A stretch of DNA of 64,000 nt. Origin: Planctomycetota bacterium (lineage in GTDB: Bacteria; Planctomycetota; UBA8742; UBA2392). A model generated the notes under the pieces. It saw nothing but the letters and a program-made list of their open reading frames with translations. It did no database searches and was not told where the DNA came from. A program made the translations under genes and the position numbers. Location: assembly GCA_015075515.1 (NCBI GenBank), contig JABTUE010000002.1:372001-436000 (forward strand). The letters are read 5' to 3'. Numbering within the stretch: position 1 is the first letter of the stretch; each line of letters begins with the position of its first letter. Shown in pieces: positions 29,583-38,176 of this stretch.

Positions 29583-29908
29583 TGCAACTGGCGCTGGACA
29601 TCCTGGTGATCGTGCTGCTGGCCGCCGGCTGCTTCTTTTCGCTGACGGCGGCGGTGGGCATGCTGCGCTTTCCCGACTTCTATACCCGCAGCCAGGCCGG
29701 CAGCATCAACGACACGCTTTCCATCATGCTGTTCTGCGCGGCCATGCTGCTGGAGTGCTGGTCGCTGGGGCTGGGCTACACATATTGGGGCCGCGTGCTG
29801 CTGATGGCGGCGTTCATTCTCCTTTCCGGGCCGGCGGCCGCCCACGCGATCGCCCAGGCGGCGCTGCTGGACGGCGTGCGCCCGTGGACACGAAAGGACG
29901 GCCCATGA
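29582..29908 (+). CDS. mrpG: Cation:proton antiporter subunit G (MrpG/MbhC-like)
   Basis: Small three-helix subunit of the antiporter complex, 108 residues. It contains the MrpG signature FFSLTAAVGMLRFPDFYTRS, equivalent to the canonical GxxGxxRxPDxYxRxHA pattern. The usual His-Ala after the arginine is replaced by Gln-Ala here. The remaining helices are LSIMLFCAAMLLECW and VLLMAAFILLSGPAAAHAI. It overlaps mrpF by one base and the next gene by four. Confidence 0.93.
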   Translation: MQLALDILVIVLLAAGCFFSLTAAVGMLRFPDFYTRSQAGSINDTLSIMLFCAAMLLECWSLGLGYTYWGRVLLMAAFILLSGPAAAHAIAQAALLDGVRPWTRKDGP

Positions 29909-30543
29909 GCGGCATCGCGATTCTGGACATGTCGCTGCTGGCGCTGATCGTGTTTCTGGCCGTCGGCGCGATTGAGGTGCGCAACCTCTATTCCGCGGTC
30001 ATGCTCTCCAGCATCTACAGCCTGGTCATGGCCTGTTTCTGGATGACCAACGACGCCTGGGACGTCGCGTTTACCGAAGCGGCCGTGGGCGCCGGCATTT
30101 CCACCATCCTGCTGATCGGCACGCTGGTACTGACCGGCAGCGTCGAAACCGTGCGCAAGGCCGTAAGCTGGCCCGCGCTGGCGACCACGCTGCTGGCCGG
30201 GGCGCTGCTGATCTACGGCACGCTGGACATGCCGCGCTATGGCGACCCCAAAGCGCCGGCCCATACCCACCCCATGTACGGCGCGTTCGTGCGCCAGGAC
30301 GTGCCCAAACACCCCAGCGGCCGCAGCGCCGCCGATGTCGCGGCCTGGCACAAGGCCAACCCCGACGACAAGCACACTGATTTCTTTCACGGCCATGTGC
30401 CCAACCAGGTCACCAGCGTGATCGTCAGCTACCGCGCCTTTGACACCATGTTCGAGACGGCGGTGATTCTGACGGCCGGCATGGCGCTGATTCTTCTGCT
30501 GCGCGGGCGGCGCGGCAACCCGCAGCGCGGGGGGCTGATATGA
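29905..30543 (+). CDS. MrpA C-terminal module as separate gene (DUF4040/MbhD-MbhE-like)
   Basis: A 212-residue membrane subunit equivalent to the C-terminal part of MrpA, or to MbhD fused to MbhE in archaeal membrane-bound hydrogenase. Residues 1-85 form a three-helix DUF4040 unit (LLALIVFLAVGAIEVRNLYSAVMLSS; WDVAFTEAAVGAGISTILLI, where the Phe-Thr-Glu-Ala motif is typical). A hydrophilic extracytoplasmic stretch follows (HTHPMYGAFVRQDVPKH). The last part (NQVTSVIVSYRAFDTMFETAV) resembles MbhE, including the YRxxDTxxE motif. In standard Mrp these parts are the tail of the large MrpA protein; here the NuoL-like part is a different gene (32926-34452). Confidence 0.88.
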   Translation: MSGIAILDMSLLALIVFLAVGAIEVRNLYSAVMLSSIYSLVMACFWMTNDAWDVAFTEAAVGAGISTILLIGTLVLTGSVETVRKAVSWPALATTLLAGALLIYGTLDMPRYGDPKAPAHTHPMYGAFVRQDVPKHPSGRSAADVAAWHKANPDDKHTDFFHGHVPNQVTSVIVSYRAFDTMFETAVILTAGMALILLLRGRRGNPQRGGLI

Positions 30544-31025
30544 CCACCAACCCGATCATGCGGGTGATCGCGCGCGTGAACATGCCGCTGATGGTCGTGT
30601 TCGCCGTGTACGTGCAGGTGCACGGCGAGATCGGCCCCGGTGGCGGCTTTCAGGCCGGGGTAATCTTCGCCGCGGCGTTCATTCTGTACGGCATGGTGTT
30701 CGGCGGCGCCGAAATGCGCCGGGTTTTTCCGCGCTGGATCAGCGACGCGGGTTCGGCTCTGGGCGTGCTGATCTACGCCGGCACTGGCGTTTACAGCATG
30801 CTGATGGGTTATCCGTTTCTGGATCATGTGGCGATCTGGCCCTCCAACCCCGGCGGCGCCGAGCCCTGGGGCATGGTCAGTGTCGAATGGGGCGTCGGCA
30901 TCACTGTGGCCTGCGTGATGATGACGATCTTCAACGAAATCACCGAGGGCACGGACGATCCGCCCCCCGGCGCCGACACCGAGATGGTGCCCGCACTGCA
31001 CCAGAACAAGACGGAGCTCGGATGA
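30540..31025 (+). CDS. mrpB: Cation:proton antiporter subunit B (MnhB-domain, MbhF-like)
   Basis: Membrane subunit with an MnhB domain. It has 161 residues and about four helices. The family signature is YVQVHGEIGPGGGFQAGVIFAAAF (read as overlapping short motifs), matching the HGHxxPGGGFQGG consensus with HGE instead of HGH. The gene overlaps its neighbours by 4 bp on each side. The C-terminus is hydrophilic (GTDDPPPGADTEMVPA). Confidence 0.92.
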   Translation: MTTNPIMRVIARVNMPLMVVFAVYVQVHGEIGPGGGFQAGVIFAAAFILYGMVFGGAEMRRVFPRWISDAGSALGVLIYAGTGVYSMLMGYPFLDHVAIWPSNPGGAEPWGMVSVEWGVGITVACVMMTIFNEITEGTDDPPPGADTEMVPALHQNKTELG

Positions 31026-31399
31026 CCATGCGCCTGGTACTGGACTATTACAACTACTGGGTGTGCATCATCCTGATGATGGTCGGGTTCTATGGCGTCA
31101 TGGCCAAGACCAACCTGGTCAAGAAGGCGATCGCGCTGGGGCTGTTCCAGACCGGAATCCTGGTCTTCTACATCACCATCGGCAAGGTCGAGGGTGGCAC
31201 CGGCCCGGTCACCATTTCCGGCGCCCCCGCCGACGCCGTGTACAGCAACCCCCTGCCCCACGCGCTGATGCTCACGGCGATTGTCGTGGGTGTTTCGACA
31301 CTGGCCGTGGCCATGGCCCTGGCCGTCAAGATCCGCGAAAAGTACGGCACGATTGACGACCATGACATCCACCGCCTTGAACACGAGATGCCGGACTAG
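31022..31399 (+). CDS. mrpC: Cation:proton antiporter subunit C (MrpC/NuoK-like, MbhG)
   Basis: Subunit homologous to complex I NuoK, contributing to the central ion path. It has 125 residues and three helices. Motifs typical of MrpC/NuoK are KKAIALGLFQTGILVFYI in the first half and PLPHALMLTAIVVGVSTLAVAMAL in the second, matching the canonical PxPQALVLTAIVIGxxxxA. It overlaps mrpB by 4 bp and is followed after 3 bp by mrpD. Confidence 0.94.
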   Translation: MTMRLVLDYYNYWVCIILMMVGFYGVMAKTNLVKKAIALGLFQTGILVFYITIGKVEGGTGPVTISGAPADAVYSNPLPHALMLTAIVVGVSTLAVAMALAVKIREKYGTIDDHDIHRLEHEMPD

Positions 31400-31402
31400 A
31401 CC

Positions 31403-32929
31403 GTGGAACTGATCCAGCTCCATCTGCCTGCCCTTATCGTTGTGCTGCCCCTGGTCACGGGGCTGCTCACGGCGCTGCTTGGCCGCGGCGGCCGGGGCTG
31501 GTGGATTTCGCTGGGTGCCACGGGCGCGGTGCTGGCCGCCACGCTGCAACTGCTGGCGCAGGTCGTGTACCAGGGGCCGCAGACCGTCACCTACCTGATG
31601 GGCAATTGGCCCATGCCTTACGGCATCGGCTATGTGGTGGATCCGCTGAACGCCGCGGTAATGGCCACTGTCGCGCTGATCGGCTTTGTGGTGACGCTGT
31701 ACGCCGGGCGCTCGATGGCGCCTGAAATTTCGCCTGACCGCGCCCGGTACTTCTGGGCGGTGTGGCAGTTCTGTCTGGTGGGCCTGCTGGGCATCACCAT
31801 CACCGGCGACGCCTTCAACTTCTACGTGCTGCTCGAAATCAGCTCGCTGTCCACCTATACGCTGATCGCCATGGGCCACGGCCGCGACCGGCGCGCGCTG
31901 ACGGCGGCCATCCACTACCTTGTACTGGGCACCATCGGCGCCTGCTGTTACCTGGTGGGCATCGCCTACCTGTACATGGTGACGGGCAGCCTGAACTTTG
32001 CCGACATCCACGCGCGGCTGGCCGACATCTACGCCACCTGGGCCACCGACGCGCCGGTGTACAAAAAAACCATCATCGCCGGCTTTGCCTTCATCATGGT
32101 CGGCCTGTCGCTGAAGCTGGCGCTGTTTCCGCTGCACGTGTGGCAGCCCAATGCCTATACCTATGCCCCGGCGGCGGTTTCTGCGCTGCTGGCGGGCACG
32201 GCCACCAAGGTCGGCGCCTACGGCATGATCCGCATTGTCTATTCGGTGATGGGCACGGACTTCGCCTTCACCTTTCTGCGTTCGGACATCCTGCTGGCGG
32301 CGTGCGCCCTGATGGCGATTCTGGTCGGCAGTCTTCAGGCGATCAAACAGACCAACGCCAAAAAGCTGCTGGCCTACAGCAGCGTGGGCCAGATCGGCTA
32401 CATCGCGCTGGGCATTGCGGCCAACAACGTGGCGGGGTTGCAGGCGGCCGTGATTCATATTTTCAACCACGCGCTGACCAAGGGCGCGATGTTCATGGCC
32501 CTGGGCTGCGTGCTGTACCGCACCGGCGGCGTGCGCCTGGAACACCTGCGCGGCCTGGGCCGCAAGATGCCGCTGACCTGCGCGGCGTTTCTGGTCGGCG
32601 GCATGGGGCTGATCGGCGTGCCCCTGACCAGCGGCTTTGTCAGCAAGTGGTATCTGGTGCAGTCGGCCCTGGAACGCCAGTGGCTGGCGCCGGCGGGCGT
32701 GGTTCTGGTCGGCTCGATCCTGGCGCTGGTGTATGTGGGACGCTGCGCCGAGGCCATGTATTTCGGCCAGCGCCCCGAAAACTCGCCCGAAGTGCGTGAA
32801 GCCCCGCTGTCCATGCTGGTGCCGACGCTGCTGCTGGCCGCGGCCAGCCTGTACTTCGGCATTGATTCCGGAACCACCAGCCGCGTGTCCGAGGCCGCGG
32901 CGAAGTTCCTGCTGGGAGTGGCGCCATGA
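31403..32929 (+). CDS. mrpD: Cation:proton antiporter subunit D (MrpD/MbhH-like)
   Basis: Large proton-conducting antiporter-like subunit of the NuoL/M/N superfamily, 508 residues and about 14 helices. Key features are FYVLLEISSLSTYTLIAMG (conserved Glu of the fifth helix), VGLSLKLALFPLHVWQPNAY (conserved Lys of the seventh helix plus PLHVW), APAAVSALLAGTATKVGAYG, and KKLLAYSSVGQIGY (Lys of the broken helix). GTG start at 31403. The stop overlaps the next start by 4 bp. This is the first of three antiporter-type subunits in the operon. Confidence 0.94.
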   Translation: MELIQLHLPALIVVLPLVTGLLTALLGRGGRGWWISLGATGAVLAATLQLLAQVVYQGPQTVTYLMGNWPMPYGIGYVVDPLNAAVMATVALIGFVVTLYAGRSMAPEISPDRARYFWAVWQFCLVGLLGITITGDAFNFYVLLEISSLSTYTLIAMGHGRDRRALTAAIHYLVLGTIGACCYLVGIAYLYMVTGSLNFADIHARLADIYATWATDAPVYKKTIIAGFAFIMVGLSLKLALFPLHVWQPNAYTYAPAAVSALLAGTATKVGAYGMIRIVYSVMGTDFAFTFLRSDILLAACALMAILVGSLQAIKQTNAKKLLAYSSVGQIGYIALGIAANNVAGLQAAVIHIFNHALTKGAMFMALGCVLYRTGGVRLEHLRGLGRKMPLTCAAFLVGGMGLIGVPLTSGFVSKWYLVQSALERQWLAPAGVVLVGSILALVYVGRCAEAMYFGQRPENSPEVREAPLSMLVPTLLLAAASLYFGIDSGTTSRVSEAAAKFLLGVAP

Positions 32930-34452
32930 GCCCCGAACTTACGGTGCTTCTGGCGGTCGGGCTGCCGCTGGTCGGCACGCTGCTGATCGTGGCGCTGGGG
33001 CGCTGGCCGAACCTGCGCGACGGCGTGACGGTGGTGACGTCGCTGGCGGTGTTTTCGCTGGTGGCCAGTCTGCTGCCGGCGGTGCTGGCGGGCCGGGTAG
33101 TCGAGGCCCAACTGGGCCTGAACCTGATTCCCGGCGTGCCGGTGGCGTTTCGTGTCGAGCCGCTGGGCATGGTGTACGCGCTGGTGGCTTCACTGCTGTG
33201 GATTCCCAACTCGGTGTACGCCTTTGGCTACATGCGCGGCAACCATGAAAAGCACCAGACCCGCTTCTTTGCCTGCTTTCCGGTGGCGATCGCCAGCGCC
33301 GTGGGCATCGCCTTTGCCGAAAACATCTTCACCATGTTCCTGTTCTACGAGGTGCTCACCTTCAGCACCGTGCCGCTGGTGACCCACAAGGGCAGCAGCG
33401 ACGCCATGCGTTCGGGCCGCGTGTACCTGGGCGTGCTGCTGACCACCTCGGTGTGCCTGCAATTGTTTGCCGTGCTGTGGATCTATGTGCTGTACCGCCA
33501 GGGCGTGCTGCCGGGCATCGGCTTTGTGCGCGGCGGACTGTTCGGCAACGCGCTGGCCGCCGGCGCGGTGTCGGCCCAGATGCTGGGGCTGCTGTTCTTT
33601 CTGTACATCTACGGCATCGGCAAGTCGGCCCTGATGCCAATGCACAAATGGCTGCCCGCGGCCATGGTCGCCCCCACGCCCGTCAGCGCCTTTCTGCACG
33701 CCGTGGCGGTGGTCAAGGCCGGCGTGTTCTGCGTGGTCAAGGTGATCGTGTATGTGTTCGGCGTGGAAACGCTGCGATTGTCGGGCCAGTCGGCCTGGCT
33801 TGTTTACGTGTCCGGCGGAACGATTCTGGCGGCGTCGCTGATTGCGCTGTTCCAGGACAACCTGAAGAAACGGCTGGCCTACAGCACGATCAGCCAGCTC
33901 AGCTATGTGATCATGGCCGCGGCGCTGCTGACGCCGGTGGCAATCATGGCCGCCACGGTGCACATCATTGCCCACGCGCTGGGCAAGATCACGCTGTTCT
34001 TTGCCGCGGGCAGCGTTTACACGGCAGCGCACAAGACCCAGGTCAGCCAGCTTGACGGTATCGGGCGGCGCATGCCGTGGACCATGGCAGCTTTCACGAT
34101 CGGGGCGCTTTCGATGATCGGCGTGCCGCCGGTGGTGGGGTTTATCAGCAAGTGGACGCTGCTGCGCGGCGTGGTGGAATCGGCCCAGCTTGGGGGTACC
34201 CGCGCCGAGGAACTGTTCGCGTTGTGCGTGATCGCGCTGTCCACGCTGTTGAACGCCGGGTACTTCGCGCCCATCATCTACCGCGCGTTCTTCCGGCCGC
34301 CGTCACCCGAAGATGAACACCATCCCCACGGCGAGGCGCCGGTTTCCATGGTGTTCGCCCTGTGCACCACGGCCGGGCTGGTGCTGCTGTTCTTTGTCTG
34401 GCCGCGCGCGCTGCTTACGCTTGGCGCGGCGGTGATGGAGGCGGCGACATGA
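32926..34452 (+). CDS. Second antiporter subunit, MrpA N-terminal/NuoL-like
   Basis: A 508-residue antiporter-like protein. Its diagnostic stretch IGKSALMPMHKWLPAAMVAP followed by TPVSAFLHAVAVVKAGVF is closer to MrpA and NuoL (KSAQxPxHxWLPxAMxAPTPVSAxLHxxxMVKAG) than to MrpD. It retains the helix-5 Glu (FLFYEVLTFSTVPLV) and KKRLAYSTISQLSYV. It ends where the NuoL-like portion of MrpA would end and lacks the DUF4040/MnhB tail, which is encoded separately at 29905-30543. I infer a split MrpA. Overlaps of 4 bp on both sides. Confidence 0.88.
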   Translation: MSPELTVLLAVGLPLVGTLLIVALGRWPNLRDGVTVVTSLAVFSLVASLLPAVLAGRVVEAQLGLNLIPGVPVAFRVEPLGMVYALVASLLWIPNSVYAFGYMRGNHEKHQTRFFACFPVAIASAVGIAFAENIFTMFLFYEVLTFSTVPLVTHKGSSDAMRSGRVYLGVLLTTSVCLQLFAVLWIYVLYRQGVLPGIGFVRGGLFGNALAAGAVSAQMLGLLFFLYIYGIGKSALMPMHKWLPAAMVAPTPVSAFLHAVAVVKAGVFCVVKVIVYVFGVETLRLSGQSAWLVYVSGGTILAASLIALFQDNLKKRLAYSTISQLSYVIMAAALLTPVAIMAATVHIIAHALGKITLFFAAGSVYTAAHKTQVSQLDGIGRRMPWTMAAFTIGALSMIGVPPVVGFISKWTLLRGVVESAQLGGTRAEELFALCVIALSTLLNAGYFAPIIYRAFFRPPSPEDEHHPHGEAPVSMVFALCTTAGLVLLFFVWPRALLTLGAAVMEAAT

Positions 34453-34697
34453 AGCTGAGCGACCCGCGCACCATCAAGTGGATCTGGGCCGGCGGACTGC
34501 TGGTGCTGGCGGTGATTCTGGGGCTGGATTTCACCGTGCACCACCACGCGCACTTTCCGCGCGACGGCATCAGCATAGACACGCTGCCCGAGTTCTTTCC
34601 GTTTTACGGCTTCCTTTCGTGCTTTCTGATGGTCGTGGTGGCAAAGGCACTGGCGACGGCATTGCAGCGCAAGGACACGTACTATGACGATCAATGA
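34449..34697 (+). CDS. Small membrane protein of the antiporter operon
   Basis: An 82-residue protein with two predicted membrane helices (WIWAGGLLVLAVILGLDF and FFPFYGFLSCFLMVVVAKAL). The loop between them is rich in histidine (HHHAHFPRDGISID), probably on the outer side. I do not recognise the family. It overlaps the antiporter gene before it by 4 bp and the one after it by 14 bp, so it is very likely a true accessory subunit of the complex. Confidence 0.78.
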   Translation: MKLSDPRTIKWIWAGGLLVLAVILGLDFTVHHHAHFPRDGISIDTLPEFFPFYGFLSCFLMVVVAKALATALQRKDTYYDDQ

Positions 34698-36510
34698 CAT
34701 CCCGCCGGGTGTCGTGCTGCTCGTCGCCGCCGTTTTGATGGCGGTTCTGCCCGCGCGTGGCCGCTGGTTTGTGGCGCTGGCCGCGCCGGTGCTGGCGCTG
34801 GCCGACGCCTGGGTGGCCATCAACGACGCCTGGGCTGCCGACGCCGCCGGTGTCGCCCGGTACGTAAGCACCTGGCAGTTTCTGGGCATGACGCTGCGGC
34901 CGGTCACGGTGCACGCGCCCACGGCGGTATTTGCCACCATCTTCTGCCTGATGACCGGCGTGGGCGGTCTGTACGCGCTGCACCACAACCGGCGCTTTGA
35001 ACTGTCCGCGGCCCTGGTGTATGCCGGCGGCGCGCTGGTGTGCGTGTTTGCCGGCGACCTGATCACGCTGTTCGTGGGCTGGGAAATCATGACACTGGGC
35101 AGCACCACAATCCTGTGGTGCGCGCGCACCGAGGGCGCCAGCCGCGCCGGGCTGCGCTATTTTGCCCTGCACGCGCTGGGCGGCGTGCTGCTGCTGGCGG
35201 GCATTGCCCTGCACGCCGGGCAGCTCAACGCCGCCGGCCATGCCGACCCGCTGGCCTTTGCCCACTTTGCCGAAATGATCGAGGGCTGGACCAGCTTCGG
35301 CTGGCACAACGCCGGCCTGTGGCTGATGCTGATCGGCATGCTGGTCAACGCCGGCGCGCCGCCGTTTTCGGCCTGGATCGGCGACGCCTATCCCGAAGCC
35401 ACCGAAAGCGGCACGGTGTTCCTCAGTGCCTTTACCACCAAAACCGCCGTGTTCACACTGATGGTCGGGTTTGCCGGCGTGGAACTGCTGATTTATCTGG
35501 GCCTGTGGATGGCCATCTACGGCATCATCTACGCGATCCTCGAAAACGACATGCGGCGCATTCTGGCCTACAGCATTGTCAACCAGGTCGGGTTCATGCT
35601 GGTCGGCGTCGGCGTAGGCACCAAACTGGCCATTGACGGCGCGGCCGCGCATGCCTTTGCCCACATCATCTACAAGGCCCTGCTGATGATGAGCGCGGGC
35701 TCGGTGCTGCACGCCACAGGCCGCCGCAAGTGCACGCAACTGGGCGGTCTGTACCGCACCATGCCCGTCACCATGTGGTGCGGCATCATCGGCGCGCTGG
35801 CGATTTCCAGTTTCCCGCTGACTTCGGGCTTTACCACCAAATCCATGATTCTCAGCGGCATCACCGAACAGGCCGACGTGATGGCCCGCATCGGCAAGCC
35901 CCACGACCTTATGATCGCGGCATGGTTCATCCTTGAGGCCGCGTCGGCGGGCGTGTTCCTGCACGCGGGCATCAAGTTCCCGTGGTTCGTGTTCTTCCAG
36001 AAAGATTCCGGACTGCGGCCCGCCGACCCGCCCTGGAACATGCAGACCGCGATGGTGATTTTCGCGGGCCTGTGCCTGCTGCTGGGCATGTTCCCCGGCC
36101 CGCTGTACGCGATCCTGCCCTACAAGGCCGAAGCCGCCAGTTACGCGGGCGTGGTCTATAACTACGAATACCTGCTTTCCATGTTCGGGCTGCTGCTGTT
36201 CAGCGGTCTGGCGTTCTTTGTGCTGCTGCCGATGCTCAAGCGCAAGGAAATGATCACGCTGGACACCGACTGGCTGTACCGGCGGTTTTTCCCCACGGTG
36301 TGGCGCGAGGTGATCGTGCCGATCCTGCGCGGTCTGGATCACGCCCAGAAGACCGTGCTGGAAAAACTGCCCGGCCGGCCGATGGGCGAGCCGCGCAGCC
36401 CGCTGGCGCGTCTTGGCACCGAATGGGCGGTCAGCGTGCCGGTGTTCGTCGTCACGCTGATGCTGGTGATCTATCTGGTGGTCTACTTCGTTGTGCTGCC
36501 CACGGCCTGA
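34684..36510 (+). CDS. Third antiporter subunit (NuoM/N/MrpD-superfamily)
   Basis: A 608-residue antiporter-like protein with about 14-16 helices. It has LITLFVGWEIMTLGSTTILW (helix-5 Glu), LMLIGMLVNAGAPPFSAWIG (the position where the PLHxWL pattern normally sits, with an altered motif and no lysine at the usual site), AFTTKTAVFTLMVGFAG, and MRRILAYSIVNQVGFMLVGV. The C-terminus extends about 100 residues beyond MrpD (WLYRRFFPTVWREVIVPILRGL), recalling the long tail of NuoL-type proteins, then ends in a final helix. Its 3' end overlaps the convergent membrane-protein gene by 28 bp. It is the last gene of the operon. Confidence 0.88.
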   Translation: MTINDIPPGVVLLVAAVLMAVLPARGRWFVALAAPVLALADAWVAINDAWAADAAGVARYVSTWQFLGMTLRPVTVHAPTAVFATIFCLMTGVGGLYALHHNRRFELSAALVYAGGALVCVFAGDLITLFVGWEIMTLGSTTILWCARTEGASRAGLRYFALHALGGVLLLAGIALHAGQLNAAGHADPLAFAHFAEMIEGWTSFGWHNAGLWLMLIGMLVNAGAPPFSAWIGDAYPEATESGTVFLSAFTTKTAVFTLMVGFAGVELLIYLGLWMAIYGIIYAILENDMRRILAYSIVNQVGFMLVGVGVGTKLAIDGAAAHAFAHIIYKALLMMSAGSVLHATGRRKCTQLGGLYRTMPVTMWCGIIGALAISSFPLTSGFTTKSMILSGITEQADVMARIGKPHDLMIAAWFILEAASAGVFLHAGIKFPWFVFFQKDSGLRPADPPWNMQTAMVIFAGLCLLLGMFPGPLYAILPYKAEAASYAGVVYNYEYLLSMFGLLLFSGLAFFVLLPMLKRKEMITLDTDWLYRRFFPTVWREVIVPILRGLDHAQKTVLEKLPGRPMGEPRSPLARLGTEWAVSVPVFVVTLMLVIYLVVYFVVLPTA

Positions 36511-37133
36511 ACCTGTGCCGCGGCGCGGCCGGCCTTGCGGGCCTGGGAAGCCGCGCCGGCCAGCAGCAGCGCGGCAATGCCCAGAAAATAGGTCTGCTGG
36601 CGGGTGTGTTCGTTGACCATGCTGTCGCCGCTGCCGGGCGCGGCGATGTGACGGGCCAGCGGGTTGGGCGCGGGCGGTTCGTTTTCCAGCGGCGGCTCGG
36701 CCTGGCGCAGCGCCAGCGACGCCGCGGTGCCCGACACCACCAGCACGGCCACTGACGCGGCCAGAACCGCGCCGCCGATTGCGCCCAGCGCCAGAACGCG
36801 CGGGGCAAAGGCGCGCAGTTCGGGCGTCGGCGCGTTGCGCAAAAGCCTGAACAGCCCCAGCATTTCAATCGCCGCCCAGCCCGCCAGCACAAACGCCGCA
36901 TAGCCGCCAAAGCTGTGCAGCGGCCGGATCAGCGGCCGGATCAGCCGCACGGCCTCCAGCACCGCGCCCTCAAAGCCGCCAATGCGCTCTTTGAACCCCG
37001 GCGTCTCGTACATCAGCGTGATCGAGGCCGCGCCGGAAAGCGCCAGCAGAAACACCAGCCCCAGCGCCAGCCCCGACGCCAGCACGGCGCGGCGGCATTG
37101 CGCGGTCAGCGTGTCTGCGGAAGCGGCGGCCAT
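36483..37133 (-). CDS. Hypothetical four-helix membrane protein
   Basis: A 216-residue protein of unrecognised family, with four predicted helices (VLASGLALGLVFLLALSGAA; HSFGGYAAFVLAGWAAIEML; VLALGAIGGAVLAASVAVLV; TYFLGIAALLLAGAAS). Histidines flank two of the helices (RPLHSFGGY and NEHTRQQT). That arrangement could ligate haem as in small cytochrome b-type proteins, but this is only a possibility. It is convergent with, and overlaps by 28 bp, the last antiporter gene. Confidence 0.65.
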   Translation of the reverse strand: MAAASADTLTAQCRRAVLASGLALGLVFLLALSGAASITLMYETPGFKERIGGFEGAVLEAVRLIRPLIRPLHSFGGYAAFVLAGWAAIEMLGLFRLLRNAPTPELRAFAPRVLALGAIGGAVLAASVAVLVVSGTAASLALRQAEPPLENEPPAPNPLARHIAAPGSGDSMVNEHTRQQTYFLGIAALLLAGAASQARKAGRAAAQVQAVGSTTK

Positions 37134-37167
37134 GCGGCAATGGTCTCACGCGCGCGGCGTCAACGCA

Positions 37168-37196
37168 ACAGGGGCGGCCGCGCGGGCCGCCCCTGT
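37168..37196 (-). terminator. Hairpin after the L,D-transpeptidase operon
   Basis: A perfect 12-bp stem (ACAGGGGCGGCC / GGCCGCCCCTGT) with a 5-nt loop, 15 bp past the stop at 37211 on the minus strand. The following bases TGCGTTG are only weakly T-rich, so termination is probable rather than certain. Confidence 0.6.
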
Positions 37197-37210
37197 GGAA
37201 ATGGCGCGGT

Positions 37211-38140
37211 CTACTTCTCGATCACGACAAGGCGCGTGCCGACGGGGATGATGTCGAAAATCTCCTCGACTTCGGCGTTGCGCATGCGCACGCAGCCCTG
37301 GCTGCATTCGCCCGGGATCAGCGACTCTTCTTCGGGGCGGCAGCCGTGAATGCCGTAGCCCTTGTGCCCGGCCTCGCTGGACAGCCCCAGCCAGCGCGTG
37401 CCCAGCCGGTGCTTTTCGTGGCCAAAGGGCCAGCTTCCGTCGGCGGGCTGGGCAATGCGGTTCTTGACCTTGAACTCGCCCAGCGGCGTGACGCCGCCGA
37501 CACCCAGTCCGACCTCGTAACGCTGGATGAACGCGCCGTCCAGCAGCAGATCCATGCTGAAGCGCGAGCGCCGCACCACCAGCTCAAACGTACCGCCCAG
37601 AATCTTCAGTGTCTGGCCGACCTGCAGGTTGGTGTTCTTCAGGCCGTTGAGACGCTGGATCATCTCGACCGTGGTGTTGTTGACCTGGGCCAGGCGGCCC
37701 AGCGTGTCGCCGGCACGCACCACGTACAGCTTCAGGTCGCCTTCCTCGCCGGCGCTCAGAAAGATGCGCCGGTTGATCTCGCGCAGGGTTTCCAGGGCGC
37801 GGGCCTCGTCGGCCGGCGGCAGAAAGTTGTTCAGGCTTGCCGTAAGCGCAAGCCGCGCCTGGCGCAGCTTGCCGTCGGCGAACAGCGCCATGCCGGATTC
37901 AAAATCGGCGTCGGTAGCCGGCGCGATCTTGACCGGGGCCTCGGGCTGGCGCGAAACCACCGCGCCCTCGTCGGCGGGCCGGTGCGCGTCAAGCTCGTAC
38001 ATGGTGTCGTCCTCGACCTGCGCCGGGGCCGGCGGCAGGATCGGGTCGTGCTTGCGCGCGGTGCCGGCCTGGGTGGTGCCGGTCAGGGTGCAGCCGGCCA
38101 TCAGCCCGGCAAACACAAGAAACACAAGGACATTCTTCAT
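37211..38140 (-). CDS. LysM-containing L,D-transpeptidase lipoprotein
   Basis: Predicted cell-wall enzyme forming L,D peptide cross-links or attaching proteins to peptidoglycan. A lipoprotein signal (VFLVFAGLMAGC) opens the protein. Residues 140-185 form a LysM peptidoglycan-binding domain (YVVRAGDTLGRLAQVNNTTV; LNGLKNTNLQVGQTLKI). The C-terminal half is a YkuD catalytic domain with GYGIHG and SQGCVRM, the conserved His and catalytic Cys. Length is 309 residues. AGGAG precedes the ATG. It lies 36 bp downstream of a second L,D-transpeptidase gene, so the two form an operon and may act on different muropeptides. Confidence 0.92.
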   Translation of the reverse strand: MKNVLVFLVFAGLMAGCTLTGTTQAGTARKHDPILPPAPAQVEDDTMYELDAHRPADEGAVVSRQPEAPVKIAPATDADFESGMALFADGKLRQARLALTASLNNFLPPADEARALETLREINRRIFLSAGEEGDLKLYVVRAGDTLGRLAQVNNTTVEMIQRLNGLKNTNLQVGQTLKILGGTFELVVRRSRFSMDLLLDGAFIQRYEVGLGVGGVTPLGEFKVKNRIAQPADGSWPFGHEKHRLGTRWLGLSSEAGHKGYGIHGCRPEEESLIPGECSQGCVRMRNAEVEEIFDIIPVGTRLVVIEK

Positions 38141-38176
38141 GGCGGACTCCTGTTGGGGTGAATTCCGGCGGGCCGG

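Noticed and set aside
28768..36510. Complex I or membrane-bound hydrogenase operon
   Set aside because: No NuoB/C/D/I or hydrogenase large/small subunit genes; the E-F-G-B-C set is specific to Mrp/Mbh membrane modules.
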